Positions 7,085 to 16,528 of a stretch of 64,000 nucleotides of DNA are shown here, piece after piece. The notes beneath the pieces are model-generated. The model made no database searches, was not told the origin of the DNA, and worked only from the letters and a program-made list of their open reading frames with translations. Positions within the stretch are counted from its first letter, which is position 1. Each line of letters opens with the position of its first letter. The stretch comes from Crocinitomicaceae bacterium (GTDB taxonomy: Bacteria > Bacteroidota > Bacteroidia > Flavobacteriales_D > Crocinitomicaceae): contig JAMLHA010000006.1 of assembly GCA_023957475.1 (NCBI GenBank), positions 116,841-180,840 on the forward strand, given 5' to 3'. The translations under genes were made by a program, and so were the position numbers.

Positions 7085-8974
7085 ATGAAAAAACAGATAC
7101 TTTTTTTTGCTTCTTTATTTCTAGCAAGTCAATCGTTTTCACAAGTAATTTCTAGCGAAGACTTTAATTCAGGTCTTCCTGCAACTTGGACACAACAAAC
7201 ATCTGCAACAGATGGCGGGTGGAAAAATGGAACAGCTACAGCTTTGTCTTCTTCATCTTTCTCTATTCCAGAATATAATGGAACAAAGATAATGGCAACA
7301 AATGATGATGGATGTAATTGTAACAAAAGCTCAGACAGATTAATCTCTCCATCTATTGATTTATCTTCTGAAACTGGATACGTCCGTTTATCAGTGGATT
7401 ACCTATTTGCTAAAGGTTCATATCAAGGAGCTACAGAAGATGGAACAATTGAAATTTCCACAGATGGCGGTACTTCTTGGACTGTACTTAAAACATTAAC
7501 TTCTCAAAGTTCATTTGCTTGGAGAAGTGAAATGGTTGATTTATCTTCTTATGTAGGGCAATCAGATGTAAAAATTTCATTCTTATACAAAGACAATGGC
7601 GGTTGGTTATTTGGATATGCTATTGATAACTTTAAAGTGGACAAACCACAAGCAGATGATGCACAACTTATTTCTGCCTCTATCAATCGTTTTTCTTTAA
7701 CAAATACAAATAACAATTTGTCTATTAAAGTAAAAAATGATGGTTCAAACCCTATCACGTCTTTGGATATAGAATGGAATGATGGTACTGCTCATGCTGC
7801 AACTATCAATGCAAACATTGCAGTTGGTGCGGTAGCAACAATTACACATACAACTCCAGTTAATTATTCTACAGCAAAAACTGAAAATATTGTTGTAACT
7901 ATTACTCAAGTAAATGGGAATGTTGACCCAGTTATGTCAAATAATAACGGTTCTACAATTTTCACAACTATTTCTCAATCTCCAGAAAAATTCCCTGTAA
8001 TTGAAGAAGGTACTGGAACATGGTGTGGGTGGTGCCCAAGAGGTGCTGTTGCAATGGATTACATGTACGAAAACTACCCTGATTTTATTGGTATAGCAGT
8101 ACACAATGGTGACCCAATGACGGTAAGTGCTTACGATGCTGCTTCTGATTTTGGTGGTTATCCATCTTCACACGTTGATAGAGCTTTGAAAGATCAAGAT
8201 GTTTCTAACAGTGATTTCTCTACGAATTACAATGCACGCAAAAACACAAAAACTCCAGGATCTATTTCAGGAACGTTTAGTTCAAATGGTAGTGCTGTAC
8301 AAATTAATGCATCTGCTGTAATCTATACAAATAGTGCTACAGAAGATTATAGAATGGGTGTTATTATCATTGAAGATAATGTGACAGGTACAGGAAGTGG
8401 TTACAACCAATCCAATTATTATGCTGGAGGTAATTACGGTGCAATGGGTGGATTTGAATCTTTACCAGGTACAGTTCCTGCAGCTCAAATGGTTTACAAT
8501 CATGTTGGTAGAGCATTGTTAGGTGGTTACAATGGACAAACTGGATCTATCCCTGCTCCTGTTGTTGATGGACAAGCGGTTAACTATACATTTAACTACA
8601 ATGTGCCTTCAACTTCAAATAAGAACAACATGTCTGCTGTAGTTTTATTGATTGACAACACAACAAAAGAAATTTTAAACGCTGCTAAGTTTTCATTAGC
8701 TACAGCTGGTGTTACAGAAATCAAAACGATTGGTTTGGAAGCATTTCCTAACCCAGCTTCTGATAAGTTAAACGTTACTTTTGAAGCTCAAGGTGGTGAC
8801 TATATGATTCAATTAACAGATTTACAAGGTCGTGTTGTTCTTTCTAAAACACACTCAAACTTGAATGGAAGTCAATTAATTGAAATCAATACAAATCAAT
8901 TAAATGCAGGTAATTACTTGTTGACTGTGGCTCAAAACGGAGCATCTTACGCTAAGATGATTTCCATCAAATAA
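7085..8974 (+). CDS. T9SS-secreted Omp28-type protein with thioredoxin-like CxxC motif
   Basis: 629 aa. Sec signal peptide 1-19. Residues about 20-185 form a jelly-roll of the choice-of-anchor-J/MAM-like type (EDFNSGLPATWTQQ, GGWLFGYAIDNFKV). About 195-295 is an Ig-like CARDB-type segment. About 300-540 resembles Omp28, with the redox-like motif TWCGWCPRGAVAM near residue 313. Residues from about 550 are a type A T9SS sorting domain (FPNPASDKLNV, GRVVLSKT, LNAGNYLLTV, AKMISIK). It should be exported across the outer membrane and attached to or released from the surface. Known Omp28 proteins are surface proteins of unclear function; a disulfide role is only suggested by CxxC. An intrinsic terminator follows. 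Confidence 0.85.
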   Translation: MKKQILFFASLFLASQSFSQVISSEDFNSGLPATWTQQTSATDGGWKNGTATALSSSSFSIPEYNGTKIMATNDDGCNCNKSSDRLISPSIDLSSETGYVRLSVDYLFAKGSYQGATEDGTIEISTDGGTSWTVLKTLTSQSSFAWRSEMVDLSSYVGQSDVKISFLYKDNGGWLFGYAIDNFKVDKPQADDAQLISASINRFSLTNTNNNLSIKVKNDGSNPITSLDIEWNDGTAHAATINANIAVGAVATITHTTPVNYSTAKTENIVVTITQVNGNVDPVMSNNNGSTIFTTISQSPEKFPVIEEGTGTWCGWCPRGAVAMDYMYENYPDFIGIAVHNGDPMTVSAYDAASDFGGYPSSHVDRALKDQDVSNSDFSTNYNARKNTKTPGSISGTFSSNGSAVQINASAVIYTNSATEDYRMGVIIIEDNVTGTGSGYNQSNYYAGGNYGAMGGFESLPGTVPAAQMVYNHVGRALLGGYNGQTGSIPAPVVDGQAVNYTFNYNVPSTSNKNNMSAVVLLIDNTTKEILNAAKFSLATAGVTEIKTIGLEAFPNPASDKLNVTFEAQGGDYMIQLTDLQGRVVLSKTHSNLNGSQLIEINTNQLNAGNYLLTVAQNGASYAKMISIK

Positions 8975-8993
8975 TAAATTAGTAAATAGTTTT

Positions 8994-9027
8994 GAAAGGG
9001 GTTCATTGCGAATCCCTTTCTTTTTTT
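8994..9027 (+). terminator. Intrinsic terminator after the Omp28-type gene
   Basis: GAAAGGGGTTC pairs with GAATCCCTTTC around an ATTGC loop, followed by seven T. Confidence 0.85.
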
Positions 9028-9039
9028 GTAGGAGTTCAT

Positions 9040-9047
9040 TATCTTTG
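9040..9047 (+). promoter_or_regulatory. -7 element TATCTTTG upstream of mfd
   Basis: Exact TAnnTTTG 29 nt before the mfd ATG and just after the preceding terminator. No TTG is found at the expected 19-nt spacing. Confidence 0.45.
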
Positions 9048-9076
9048 CTCCTCGTTTGAGTAATTCTCATTAATTA

Positions 9077-12000
9077 ATGAATAACAAAGATTTTCTTCAT
9101 CACTTCGAACAATTGGAGCAAATTGAACAAACTGCCGTTCAATTAAAGAATAGTGAAACACACATTTGTTGGAAAGGCTTAGCAGGTAGTTCTAAATCCA
9201 TTTGTGCAGGGGTTGTTTGTTCTCAAGTTCCCGGAAATCATTTGTTTATTCTTAATGATAAAGAAGAAGCCGCCTACTTCCTCAACAATTTTGAAGGTTT
9301 ATTTGCAGAAAGCAAAAACATTCTATTTTATCCAGCTTCATTTAAAACACCTTATCAGTTAGAAGAAGTTGACAATGCCAACGTTGTGGCAAGAGCCGAA
9401 GTATTGGATAAAATTAATGCTGGAAAAAATGCTTGGATAATTACTTACCCCGAAGCACTATTTGAAAAGGTACCAACTCAAAAAAATCTTTCTAAAAATT
9501 CTTACAAGGTTGAAGTTGGTAAAGAATATACCATCGACTTTATCAAAGAAGTATTATTAGAAAATCATTTTGATTACGTTGATTTTGTATATGAACCTGG
9601 TCAATTTTCAATCAGAGGTGGAATTGTTGATGTTTTTTCTTATTCCAACGATTTTCCATTTAGAATAGAATTCTTTGGTGATGAAGTAGAGTCCATTCGT
9701 ACGTTTGATGCTTCTACACAACTTTCAATCAGTACACACAAGCATTTTACCATTGTTCCCAATATTCAAGGGAGAATGGTTAGCGAAGGAAATGGTAGTT
9801 TTTTAGAGTTTATAGGAAAAAATAGCACGATTTGGGTGGAATCAATTGATAAAGTGAAAGAAACACTCAAACGGGAATACACCAAAGCCGTTGGAATTCA
9901 CTCACAATTGCCCGATACAGTCAAACACACTCTGCCAAGTGACTTGTATGTTGATGGCACCACTTTTCTTACAGAAATCACGCCATTCTCTACCATTGAA
10001 TTTGGAATGGATAGCTATTTTCAGTTTGATTTAACCTGTCAATTTGATTTTCAACCACAGCCTTCATTCAACAAAAACTTTGAATTGTTGCGAGATGATA
10101 TTTTAGCGCGTAAGAAAAATGGATTTCAAGTGCTCGTTTTCTCCAATCAACCAAAGCAATTGGAACGATTGGAGCAAATTTTAGCAGATATTGGTGTCGA
10201 AGATAGCGAAAAAGCAACTTTTACCGCAATGTCTTTTGCTTTGAGTGAAGGATTTATCTCTCCAAAAAATAAAATTGTTTGTTACACAGACCATCAATTA
10301 TTTGAACGTTATCACCGTTTTAAATTAAAAGAAGGCTTCAAGCAAACACAACAAGCAATAACGCTAAAAGAAATCTACAACCTTCAAAAAGGAGATTACA
10401 TTACCCATATTGACCACGGTATTGGACAATTTTCGGGATTGGAAACGATTGATGTTAATGGTAAACCACAAGAAGCCATCCGCTTAGTCTATAAAGATGG
10501 AGATGTTTTGTACGTGGGTATTCACTCGTTGCACCGCATTTCTAAATTTACTGGAAAAGAAGGTTCTGTGCCTAAAATCAATAAATTAGGAACACAAGCT
10601 TGGGCAACATTAAAAAACAAGACCAAAAAGAAAATCAAGGAATTGGCTTTTGATTTAATTCAATTATATGCCGAGCGAAAAAGTAAACCCGGCTTTCAAT
10701 TTAACCCTGATACTTACCTACAAAATGAATTAGAAGTGTCATTCATGTATGAAGACACACCCGACCAATTAAAAGCAACAATAGCTGTTAAGGAAGACAT
10801 GGAAAAACCAATCCCTATGGATCGCTTGATTTGTGGAGATGTTGGTTTTGGAAAAACTGAAGTTGCAATCAGGGCAGCATTTAAGGCTGTTTCTGACAAC
10901 AAACAAGTGGCTGTGTTAGTTCCAACCACGATTCTTTCATTGCAACATTACAGAAGCTTTCAAGAGCGTTTGAGTGACTTTCCTTGTCGAGTTGATTACA
11001 TCAATCGGTTTAAATCTGCAAAACAAATCACAGAGACCTTAAAAGATTTGAAAGACGGTAAAATTGATATTCTGATTGGTACACATGCCATTGCTTCTGA
11101 CAGAGTGAAATTCAAAGATTTGGGCTTAATCATCATTGATGAGGAGCAAAAATTTGGGGTTTCGGTAAAAGATAAATTAAAAACAATGCGTGCAACGGTT
11201 GACACACTCACATTAACCGCAACACCAATACCACGTACACTCCAATTCTCCTTGATGGGTGCTCGTGATTTGAGCATCATCAACACACCACCACCAAACA
11301 GGCAACCAATTTTAACAGAAATCATTCCTTTCAGTGAAGAGCGAATAAGAGATGCTGTAGCTTACGAAATTAGTCGTGGCGGACAGGTTTATTTTGTACA
11401 CAACCGTTTGGCAAACATCAAAGAAGTAGCAGGAATGTTGCAACGTCTTTGCCCAGGAATTCGCATCGCTATTGGTCACGGTCAAATGGACGGTAAAGAA
11501 TTGGAAAAAATCATGATGGGATTCATCAATTATGAATACGATGTATTGTTGGCAACAACCATCATTGAATCAGGTATTGATATTCCAAATGCTAACACCA
11601 TCATTATTAATAATGCACACAATTTTGGGTTGAGTGATTTACACCAATTAAGAGGGCGTGTTGGACGTTCCAATAAACGTGCTTTTTGCTACCTTATCTC
11701 ACAAAAAACAACATTGCTAACAACAGAAGCACGAAAACGATTAGAAGCATTGGTACAATTCTCCGATTTAGGGTCGGGATTCAATATTGCCATGAAAGAT
11801 TTGGATATTCGTGGCGCAGGAAACCTTTTAGGAGGAGAACAAAGTGGATTTATTGCCGAAATAGGCTTTGAAATGTATCAAAAAATCTTAAACGAAGCCA
11901 TTGAAGAATTAAAAGAAACCGAATTTAAAGAACTCTTTGAAAGTAGAAATACAGACAACCCGTTGCAATTTGTTCAAGATACCGTTTTAGAAACAGATTT

Positions 12001-12421
12001 AGAGATTCGCATTCCCGATACATACGTAAACAACGTAGCAGAGCGATTGAGTCTTTACCAAGAAATGAGTAATCTGAAAAACCAAACTGAGTTGAAAGCA
12101 TTTGAAAAACAGCTGGTTGATCGATTTGGTCCAACTCCACAAGAAGTCATTGATTTGTTTCAATCGTTTGAATTGCGTTGGTTGGCACAAGATTTGGGAT
12201 TGGAGAAATTAGTTATCAAAGGTGGTAAAATGATTGGAAGTTTTATTGCCAATCCACAAAGTGCTTATTACGAATCACCATTGTTTACGCATGTGTTAAA
12301 ATCAATTCAAGCCAATGCTGCTCATTTTAGGATGAGTGAAAAAAATGATCGATTGAGGATTATTTCTGAGAGTGTTACAAGTTTAAATGAGGCTTATAAA
12401 ACGCTAAACTTACTTGTTTAA
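9077..12421 (+). CDS. mfd: Transcription-repair coupling factor Mfd
   Basis: 1114 aa, close to the usual family length. The N-terminal UvrB-like module occupies about 1-330. The RNA-polymerase-interacting CarD-like domain starts near residue 433 (LQKGDYITHIDHGIGQFSGLE). The helicase module has Walker A GDVGFGKT near 588 and the DEEQ box near 688. The translocation region with RGAGNLLGGEQSG lies near 910, and the C-terminal regulatory domain occupies about 960-1110. Mfd removes RNA polymerase stalled at DNA lesions and recruits UvrA. The last 4 bp overlap the convergent LysM gene. Intact, no anomalies seen. Confidence 0.97.
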   Translation: MNNKDFLHHFEQLEQIEQTAVQLKNSETHICWKGLAGSSKSICAGVVCSQVPGNHLFILNDKEEAAYFLNNFEGLFAESKNILFYPASFKTPYQLEEVDNANVVARAEVLDKINAGKNAWIITYPEALFEKVPTQKNLSKNSYKVEVGKEYTIDFIKEVLLENHFDYVDFVYEPGQFSIRGGIVDVFSYSNDFPFRIEFFGDEVESIRTFDASTQLSISTHKHFTIVPNIQGRMVSEGNGSFLEFIGKNSTIWVESIDKVKETLKREYTKAVGIHSQLPDTVKHTLPSDLYVDGTTFLTEITPFSTIEFGMDSYFQFDLTCQFDFQPQPSFNKNFELLRDDILARKKNGFQVLVFSNQPKQLERLEQILADIGVEDSEKATFTAMSFALSEGFISPKNKIVCYTDHQLFERYHRFKLKEGFKQTQQAITLKEIYNLQKGDYITHIDHGIGQFSGLETIDVNGKPQEAIRLVYKDGDVLYVGIHSLHRISKFTGKEGSVPKINKLGTQAWATLKNKTKKKIKELAFDLIQLYAERKSKPGFQFNPDTYLQNELEVSFMYEDTPDQLKATIAVKEDMEKPIPMDRLICGDVGFGKTEVAIRAAFKAVSDNKQVAVLVPTTILSLQHYRSFQERLSDFPCRVDYINRFKSAKQITETLKDLKDGKIDILIGTHAIASDRVKFKDLGLIIIDEEQKFGVSVKDKLKTMRATVDTLTLTATPIPRTLQFSLMGARDLSIINTPPPNRQPILTEIIPFSEERIRDAVAYEISRGGQVYFVHNRLANIKEVAGMLQRLCPGIRIAIGHGQMDGKELEKIMMGFINYEYDVLLATTIIESGIDIPNANTIIINNAHNFGLSDLHQLRGRVGRSNKRAFCYLISQKTTLLTTEARKRLEALVQFSDLGSGFNIAMKDLDIRGAGNLLGGEQSGFIAEIGFEMYQKILNEAIEELKETEFKELFESRNTDNPLQFVQDTVLETDLEIRIPDTYVNNVAERLSLYQEMSNLKNQTELKAFEKQLVDRFGPTPQEVIDLFQSFELRWLAQDLGLEKLVIKGGKMIGSFIANPQSAYYESPLFTHVLKSIQANAAHFRMSEKNDRLRIISESVTSLNEAYKTLNLLV

Positions 12422-14205
12422 AGCCCTTTACTGATATTGATTAAATCGAAGTTTTCGTGCGTTAGAATTTCAACGTTTTTATTCTCATATCCATGATTTC
12501 CTCCGATTTGTTTTGAATCAAAGTTGTTCATAATCAACTGCCCCGCATTTTTACCCATTAACAATTCGTAAACGTAATTGAATATAACATCATAACCTTG
12601 AATAGCAACTTTTGTAAAATCAGATCCATAAAGTGTGCGGTATTTTCTATGGTAGAATTTTGTTCTGTCATACGTATAATTCAAATCCATAGAGGAAGGG
12701 ACAGACACACGGTAATTGTTTCTGTATAAGGCATTAATACCGTCCATATCCAACCATGCATCCGTGCCAAAGATATAAGAATCACTACCAAATTTATTAC
12801 CCAACTTGCTAATTTCTCCCATAAATTTGATAGCAGATTTAGCATCATTGGTTGGAAATACAATCGCCAACTTCATGTTTCTGGCAACAAATGTTGAAAA
12901 ATTATCAAGTGTTGTTTCAATCAATTTACCTTTTCCTGCACCAGTAAACTGCTTATATTCCGAACGAAAAGCTTGGTATAAAGCAGAGTCTTTTGCATTG
13001 GTAGGTTTGATAAGAATGACATTGTCGCCATTGAACTTTTGCGCAACAAATCGTGCTAGTCCTTTTTCCAACGTAATATCACTTCCCATTGATGCATACA
13101 CATACGGATTGTTTTGCAAAATTTTTGTATCCACATTTACAGGGCAAACCATTCGAATCTTATTTCTCAAACACCAATCAGCTACTAATGAAGCAAAAGC
13201 CTTGTTCAGAGGGCCGATAACCATATCCATTGTGGCTAACTCAGGTTTTGCCAATACTTCTTTCACTTTGCTTTCATTGTTTTCGATGTCATAAACAAAT
13301 ACTTTCGCCTTTAAACCTAAGCTTTCAAGACTATCTAAAGCCATTTGAGCACCCATTAAAAACTCAGTTGACATTGTTGCAATACGATCAGAATAACCAG
13401 CACCCCTATTCAGCATAAAAGGAAGCAGGATGGCAATTTTATACTCTCCCTTTGATGAATAAACCGGCTTGTTTTGAGATGGACCAACATCTTTTTGAGG
13501 TACTTCTCTTACAGCAACGTTTGTAATGCGTTCTTTTTTTAACGGTATTTTTATTATTTCTCCAGGTTTGACAACAGTTGATTTCTTATTGTTAAACGCA
13601 ACAATTTTATCAATAGAAACCATGTATCTTTTGGAAATACTATAAAGCGTTTCTCCATCCGTTACTTGATGTTCAACAATTGAATCATTGAACGTAACAC
13701 GAATAGGAGGAGTAACTTCTTTAGCTTTATTTTCTTGAGGAGTTACAGGTAATGCTTTATCACCAGTAGCATACGTCGCAACCAAAATTTTTACTTGTTG
13801 ACCAATCTTTAATTCTGCAGATAGAGACGGATTCCAACTTTCAATATCATTTGTAGTGACATCGTATTTTCTTGCAATTGAATACAACGTTTCACCTGCC
13901 TCAACAACGTGTACTTTGGTTTCTGTAATAATTGGAACAGGAATATAAACGACTTGACCTTCTTTCAAACCATTTTCAATTCCAGGGTTTTTTTCAATAA
14001 TCTTTTCTACAGCAACATCGTACTGTTTGTAAAGCCCCCAAAGCGTGTTTCCTTTTTGAACAGTATGGACATACATCTTTTCTCCATCTTTCACTTCTAC
14101 CTTCACCTCACCCAATTGGCCAAATGAATTTAGCGTGAAAAAAAGAAAAGTAACAGTAAATAGAAATAGTCTCATTTTTATTCTTTTTATACTACCATAC
14201 AACAA
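12418..14205 (-). CDS. Exported LysM protein with a periplasmic-binding-protein fold
   Basis: 595 aa as the longest frame. The likely start is the internal Met11 at 14175 (MRLFLFTVTFLFFTLNSFG), which gives a normal signal peptide. Three LysM domains follow: about 45-90 (QKGNTLWGLYKQYDV), 98-141 (EAGETLYSIARKYDV) and 178-223 (TDGETLYSISKRYMV). They are predicted to bind peptidoglycan. From about 255 the protein has a type I periplasmic-binding fold (YKIAILLPFMLNRGAG onward) like branched-chain amino-acid receptors. This LysM plus PBP1 combination is common in Bacteroidota; its ligand is unknown. It lies just downstream of guaA (15-nt gap) on the same strand and is probably co-transcribed. Confidence 0.87.
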   Translation of the reverse strand: MLYGSIKRIKMRLFLFTVTFLFFTLNSFGQLGEVKVEVKDGEKMYVHTVQKGNTLWGLYKQYDVAVEKIIEKNPGIENGLKEGQVVYIPVPIITETKVHVVEAGETLYSIARKYDVTTNDIESWNPSLSAELKIGQQVKILVATYATGDKALPVTPQENKAKEVTPPIRVTFNDSIVEHQVTDGETLYSISKRYMVSIDKIVAFNNKKSTVVKPGEIIKIPLKKERITNVAVREVPQKDVGPSQNKPVYSSKGEYKIAILLPFMLNRGAGYSDRIATMSTEFLMGAQMALDSLESLGLKAKVFVYDIENNESKVKEVLAKPELATMDMVIGPLNKAFASLVADWCLRNKIRMVCPVNVDTKILQNNPYVYASMGSDITLEKGLARFVAQKFNGDNVILIKPTNAKDSALYQAFRSEYKQFTGAGKGKLIETTLDNFSTFVARNMKLAIVFPTNDAKSAIKFMGEISKLGNKFGSDSYIFGTDAWLDMDGINALYRNNYRVSVPSSMDLNYTYDRTKFYHRKYRTLYGSDFTKVAIQGYDVIFNYVYELLMGKNAGQLIMNNFDSKQIGGNHGYENKNVEILTHENFDLINISKGL

Positions 14206-14220
14206 TCAGCGTGCCAAAAG

Positions 14221-15753
14221 TTATTCCCACTCAATTGTTGCTGGTGGTTTTGAGCTGATATCGTAGGTAACTCTATTAACTCCCTTCACTTGATTGATGA
14301 TTTTATTTGAAACTTTTGCCAAAAATTCATACGGCAAATGTACCCAATCAGCTGTCATTCCATCTGTTGAAGACACCGCTCTTAATGCGACTGCATTTTC
14401 ATAGGTTCTTTCATCTCCCATTACGCCTACCGATTGTACTGGTAAGAAAATTGCTCCTGCTTGCCATACATCTCCATACAACCTATCTTCTTTTAAGCTT
14501 GAAATGAAGATAGCATCAACTTCTTGTAGAATTTTAACTTTATCTTCGGTTACTTCTCCAAGAATACGAATTCCTAAACCTGGTCCAGGGAATGGATGAC
14601 GTTGAAGAATTGCTTCGTCCATTGCTAAAGATTTTCCTACTCTACGCACCTCATCTTTAAATAATAAACGCAATGGTTCTACTACTTGCAATTTCATGTA
14701 ATCAGGCAAACCACCAACGTTGTGATGCGATTTGATTGTCTTAGATGGCCCACCATTTACAGAAACAGACTCTATTACATCTGGGTAAATTGTACCTTGA
14801 CCCAACCATTTAGCTCCTTCAATTAATTTAGATTCTTCGTCAAACACATCGATAAACGTTTTACCAATAGCTTTTCGTTTTGCTTCTGGGTCAGTTAAAC
14901 CCTTTAACGCAGTAAAAAAGCGTTGTGAAGCATCTACACCTTTAACATTTAAGCCCATGTGTTGGTATGAATCCAATACTTCTTGAAATTCATTTTTTCG
15001 CAGCAATCCATGATTGACAAAAATACAATGTAAGTTACTTCCAATTGCCTTGTGTAATAACACTGCTGTAACAGAGGAATCAACCCCGCCAGACAATGCA
15101 AGAATTACTTTGTCATCTTTTAATTTTTCTTTTAAATCGTCAACAGTTGTTTCCACAAATGATTGAGGTGTCCAAGATTGATTGCATTTGCAGATTTCTA
15201 CAATAAAGTTCTTAATCAATGTAGAACCATCAAGGGAGTGGTAAACTTCAGGGTGAAATTGAATACCATACGTTTGTTCACCATCTACCACATAACCAGC
15301 TATTTCAACATCTGAAGTGCTGGCAATAATTTTATAATTTGACGGTACTTTTTTAATTGTATCTCCATGTGACATCCACACTTGAGAACCAGTATTTATA
15401 CCTTTTGTTAGAATACATTCGTTGTTTACAGACGATAAATTTGCTCTACCATATTCACGTGTTGTGGACGTTCCTACTTCACCACCAAATTTACCAGCTA
15501 AAAACTGTGCACCGTAGCAAATTCCCAGCAACGGCAATTTCCCTTTTATTTGAGTCAAATCGGGAGCTGGAGCATTGGAATCATTCACAGAAAATGGACT
15601 TCCTGATAAAATCACCCCTTTTATTGATGAATCAATAGTTGGGATTTTGTCCCATGGGTATATTTCACAGTAAACGTTAATTTCTCTAATTCTACGCGCA
15701 ATCAACTGTGTGTATTGCGATCCAAAGTCTATAATTAAAATCTTATCTTGCAT
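14221..15753 (-). CDS. guaA: GMP synthase (glutamine-hydrolysing)
   Basis: 510 aa, full length. The class I glutamine amidotransferase domain occupies 1-190 with catalytic Cys79 (GICYGAQ), His167 and Glu169 (QFHPEV). The ATP-pyrophosphatase P-loop SGGVDS is at 221-226, and the C-terminal dimerisation domain ends KPPATIEWE. It converts XMP, ATP and glutamine to GMP in the cytoplasm. The LysM/PBP gene follows on the same strand. No anomalies. Confidence 0.97.
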   Translation of the reverse strand: MQDKILIIDFGSQYTQLIARRIREINVYCEIYPWDKIPTIDSSIKGVILSGSPFSVNDSNAPAPDLTQIKGKLPLLGICYGAQFLAGKFGGEVGTSTTREYGRANLSSVNNECILTKGINTGSQVWMSHGDTIKKVPSNYKIIASTSDVEIAGYVVDGEQTYGIQFHPEVYHSLDGSTLIKNFIVEICKCNQSWTPQSFVETTVDDLKEKLKDDKVILALSGGVDSSVTAVLLHKAIGSNLHCIFVNHGLLRKNEFQEVLDSYQHMGLNVKGVDASQRFFTALKGLTDPEAKRKAIGKTFIDVFDEESKLIEGAKWLGQGTIYPDVIESVSVNGGPSKTIKSHHNVGGLPDYMKLQVVEPLRLLFKDEVRRVGKSLAMDEAILQRHPFPGPGLGIRILGEVTEDKVKILQEVDAIFISSLKEDRLYGDVWQAGAIFLPVQSVGVMGDERTYENAVALRAVSSTDGMTADWVHLPYEFLAKVSNKIINQVKGVNRVTYDISSKPPATIEWE

Positions 15754-15810
15754 GGTGCAAAAATAGAAAAATAGGATGGAAATAAGGTGTTAAATGACGT
15801 ATTATTTTTA

Positions 15811-16428
15811 TCAAATATCAAGTATGCCGATTCCTTGTCGAATTATTTCAGGTGTATCTGATGTACAATCGACTACTGTAGAAGCTTCCAAATTACCGTA
15901 CCCACCGTCAATAATAATTGCAACATCTTCTTCGTAACGTTCATAAATGGCATACGGATCAACAAAATAATCTTGAATAATATCATCGTCATTGTGAAGT
16001 GAGGTCACTGCAATAGGATTTCCTAATTCTTCTACAATTCTTTGAATAATTGGATTGTTTGGGATACGAATACCGACTTCCTTTTTATTGTTTCCAAACA
16101 ACTTTGGAATTTCATTTGTGGCCGATAAAATAAATGTAAACGGACCCGGTAAATTTTGTTTTAGAACTTTAAATATCGGTCTTGGTATATGCTTCACATA
16201 ATTAGAAATATCGCTAAAATCTTTGCAAATAATAGAAAAATTTGATTTCTCCAATTTTATTTCTTTTAGTCGAGCCAATTCTTGCAACCCTTTTTTACTA
16301 TACAAGTCACACCCCATTGCATAAACGGTATCCGTTGGAAAGATAATGACACCTCCATGCTTTAATTCATCAATGATTTGGCGAATAATTCGATCGTCAA
16401 TATTGTATGGGTTTATTTCTATTAACAT
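15811..16428 (-). CDS. TsaC/YrdC/Sua5-family threonylcarbamoyl-AMP synthase
   Basis: 205 aa from Met at 16428 (MLIEINPYNIDDR). A longer frame to 16488 only adds a hydrophobic stretch unlike the family, and it runs into the terminator of the upstream gene. The core motif GGVIIFPTDTVYAMGCD near residues 23-39 and the following RLKEIKLEKSNFSIIC match the YrdC fold, which makes threonylcarbamoyl-AMP from Thr, bicarbonate and ATP for tRNA t6A. The length is that of the short single-domain TsaC form. Close paralogues of unknown role exist (YciO-type), so the exact subfamily is less sure. Confidence 0.82.
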   Translation of the reverse strand: MLIEINPYNIDDRIIRQIIDELKHGGVIIFPTDTVYAMGCDLYSKKGLQELARLKEIKLEKSNFSIICKDFSDISNYVKHIPRPIFKVLKQNLPGPFTFILSATNEIPKLFGNNKKEVGIRIPNNPIIQRIVEELGNPIAVTSLHNDDDIIQDYFVDPYAIYERYEEDVAIIIDGGYGNLEASTVVDCTSDTPEIIRQGIGILDI

Positions 16429-16474
16429 ATTAACAAATATACAAAAAACTTGATACGTTATGTAAATTATCAAT

Positions 16475-16507
16475 AAAAAAGAGGCCATCCCTTTCGGACA
16501 GCCTCTC
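16475..16507 (-). terminator. Intrinsic terminator after the PA-domain T9SS gene
   Basis: Minus strand: AGAGGCTGTCC pairs with GGATGGCCTCT (two wobbles) around GAAAG, followed by six T. It separates the T9SS gene from the YrdC-family gene. Confidence 0.85.
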
Positions 16508-16528
16508 TTAACTAAATTTTAAAGCAAA

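Noticed and set aside
16428..16488. Longer N-terminus of the TsaC/YrdC protein
   Set aside because: It would add 20 hydrophobic residues unlike the family and start within the terminator of the upstream gene.
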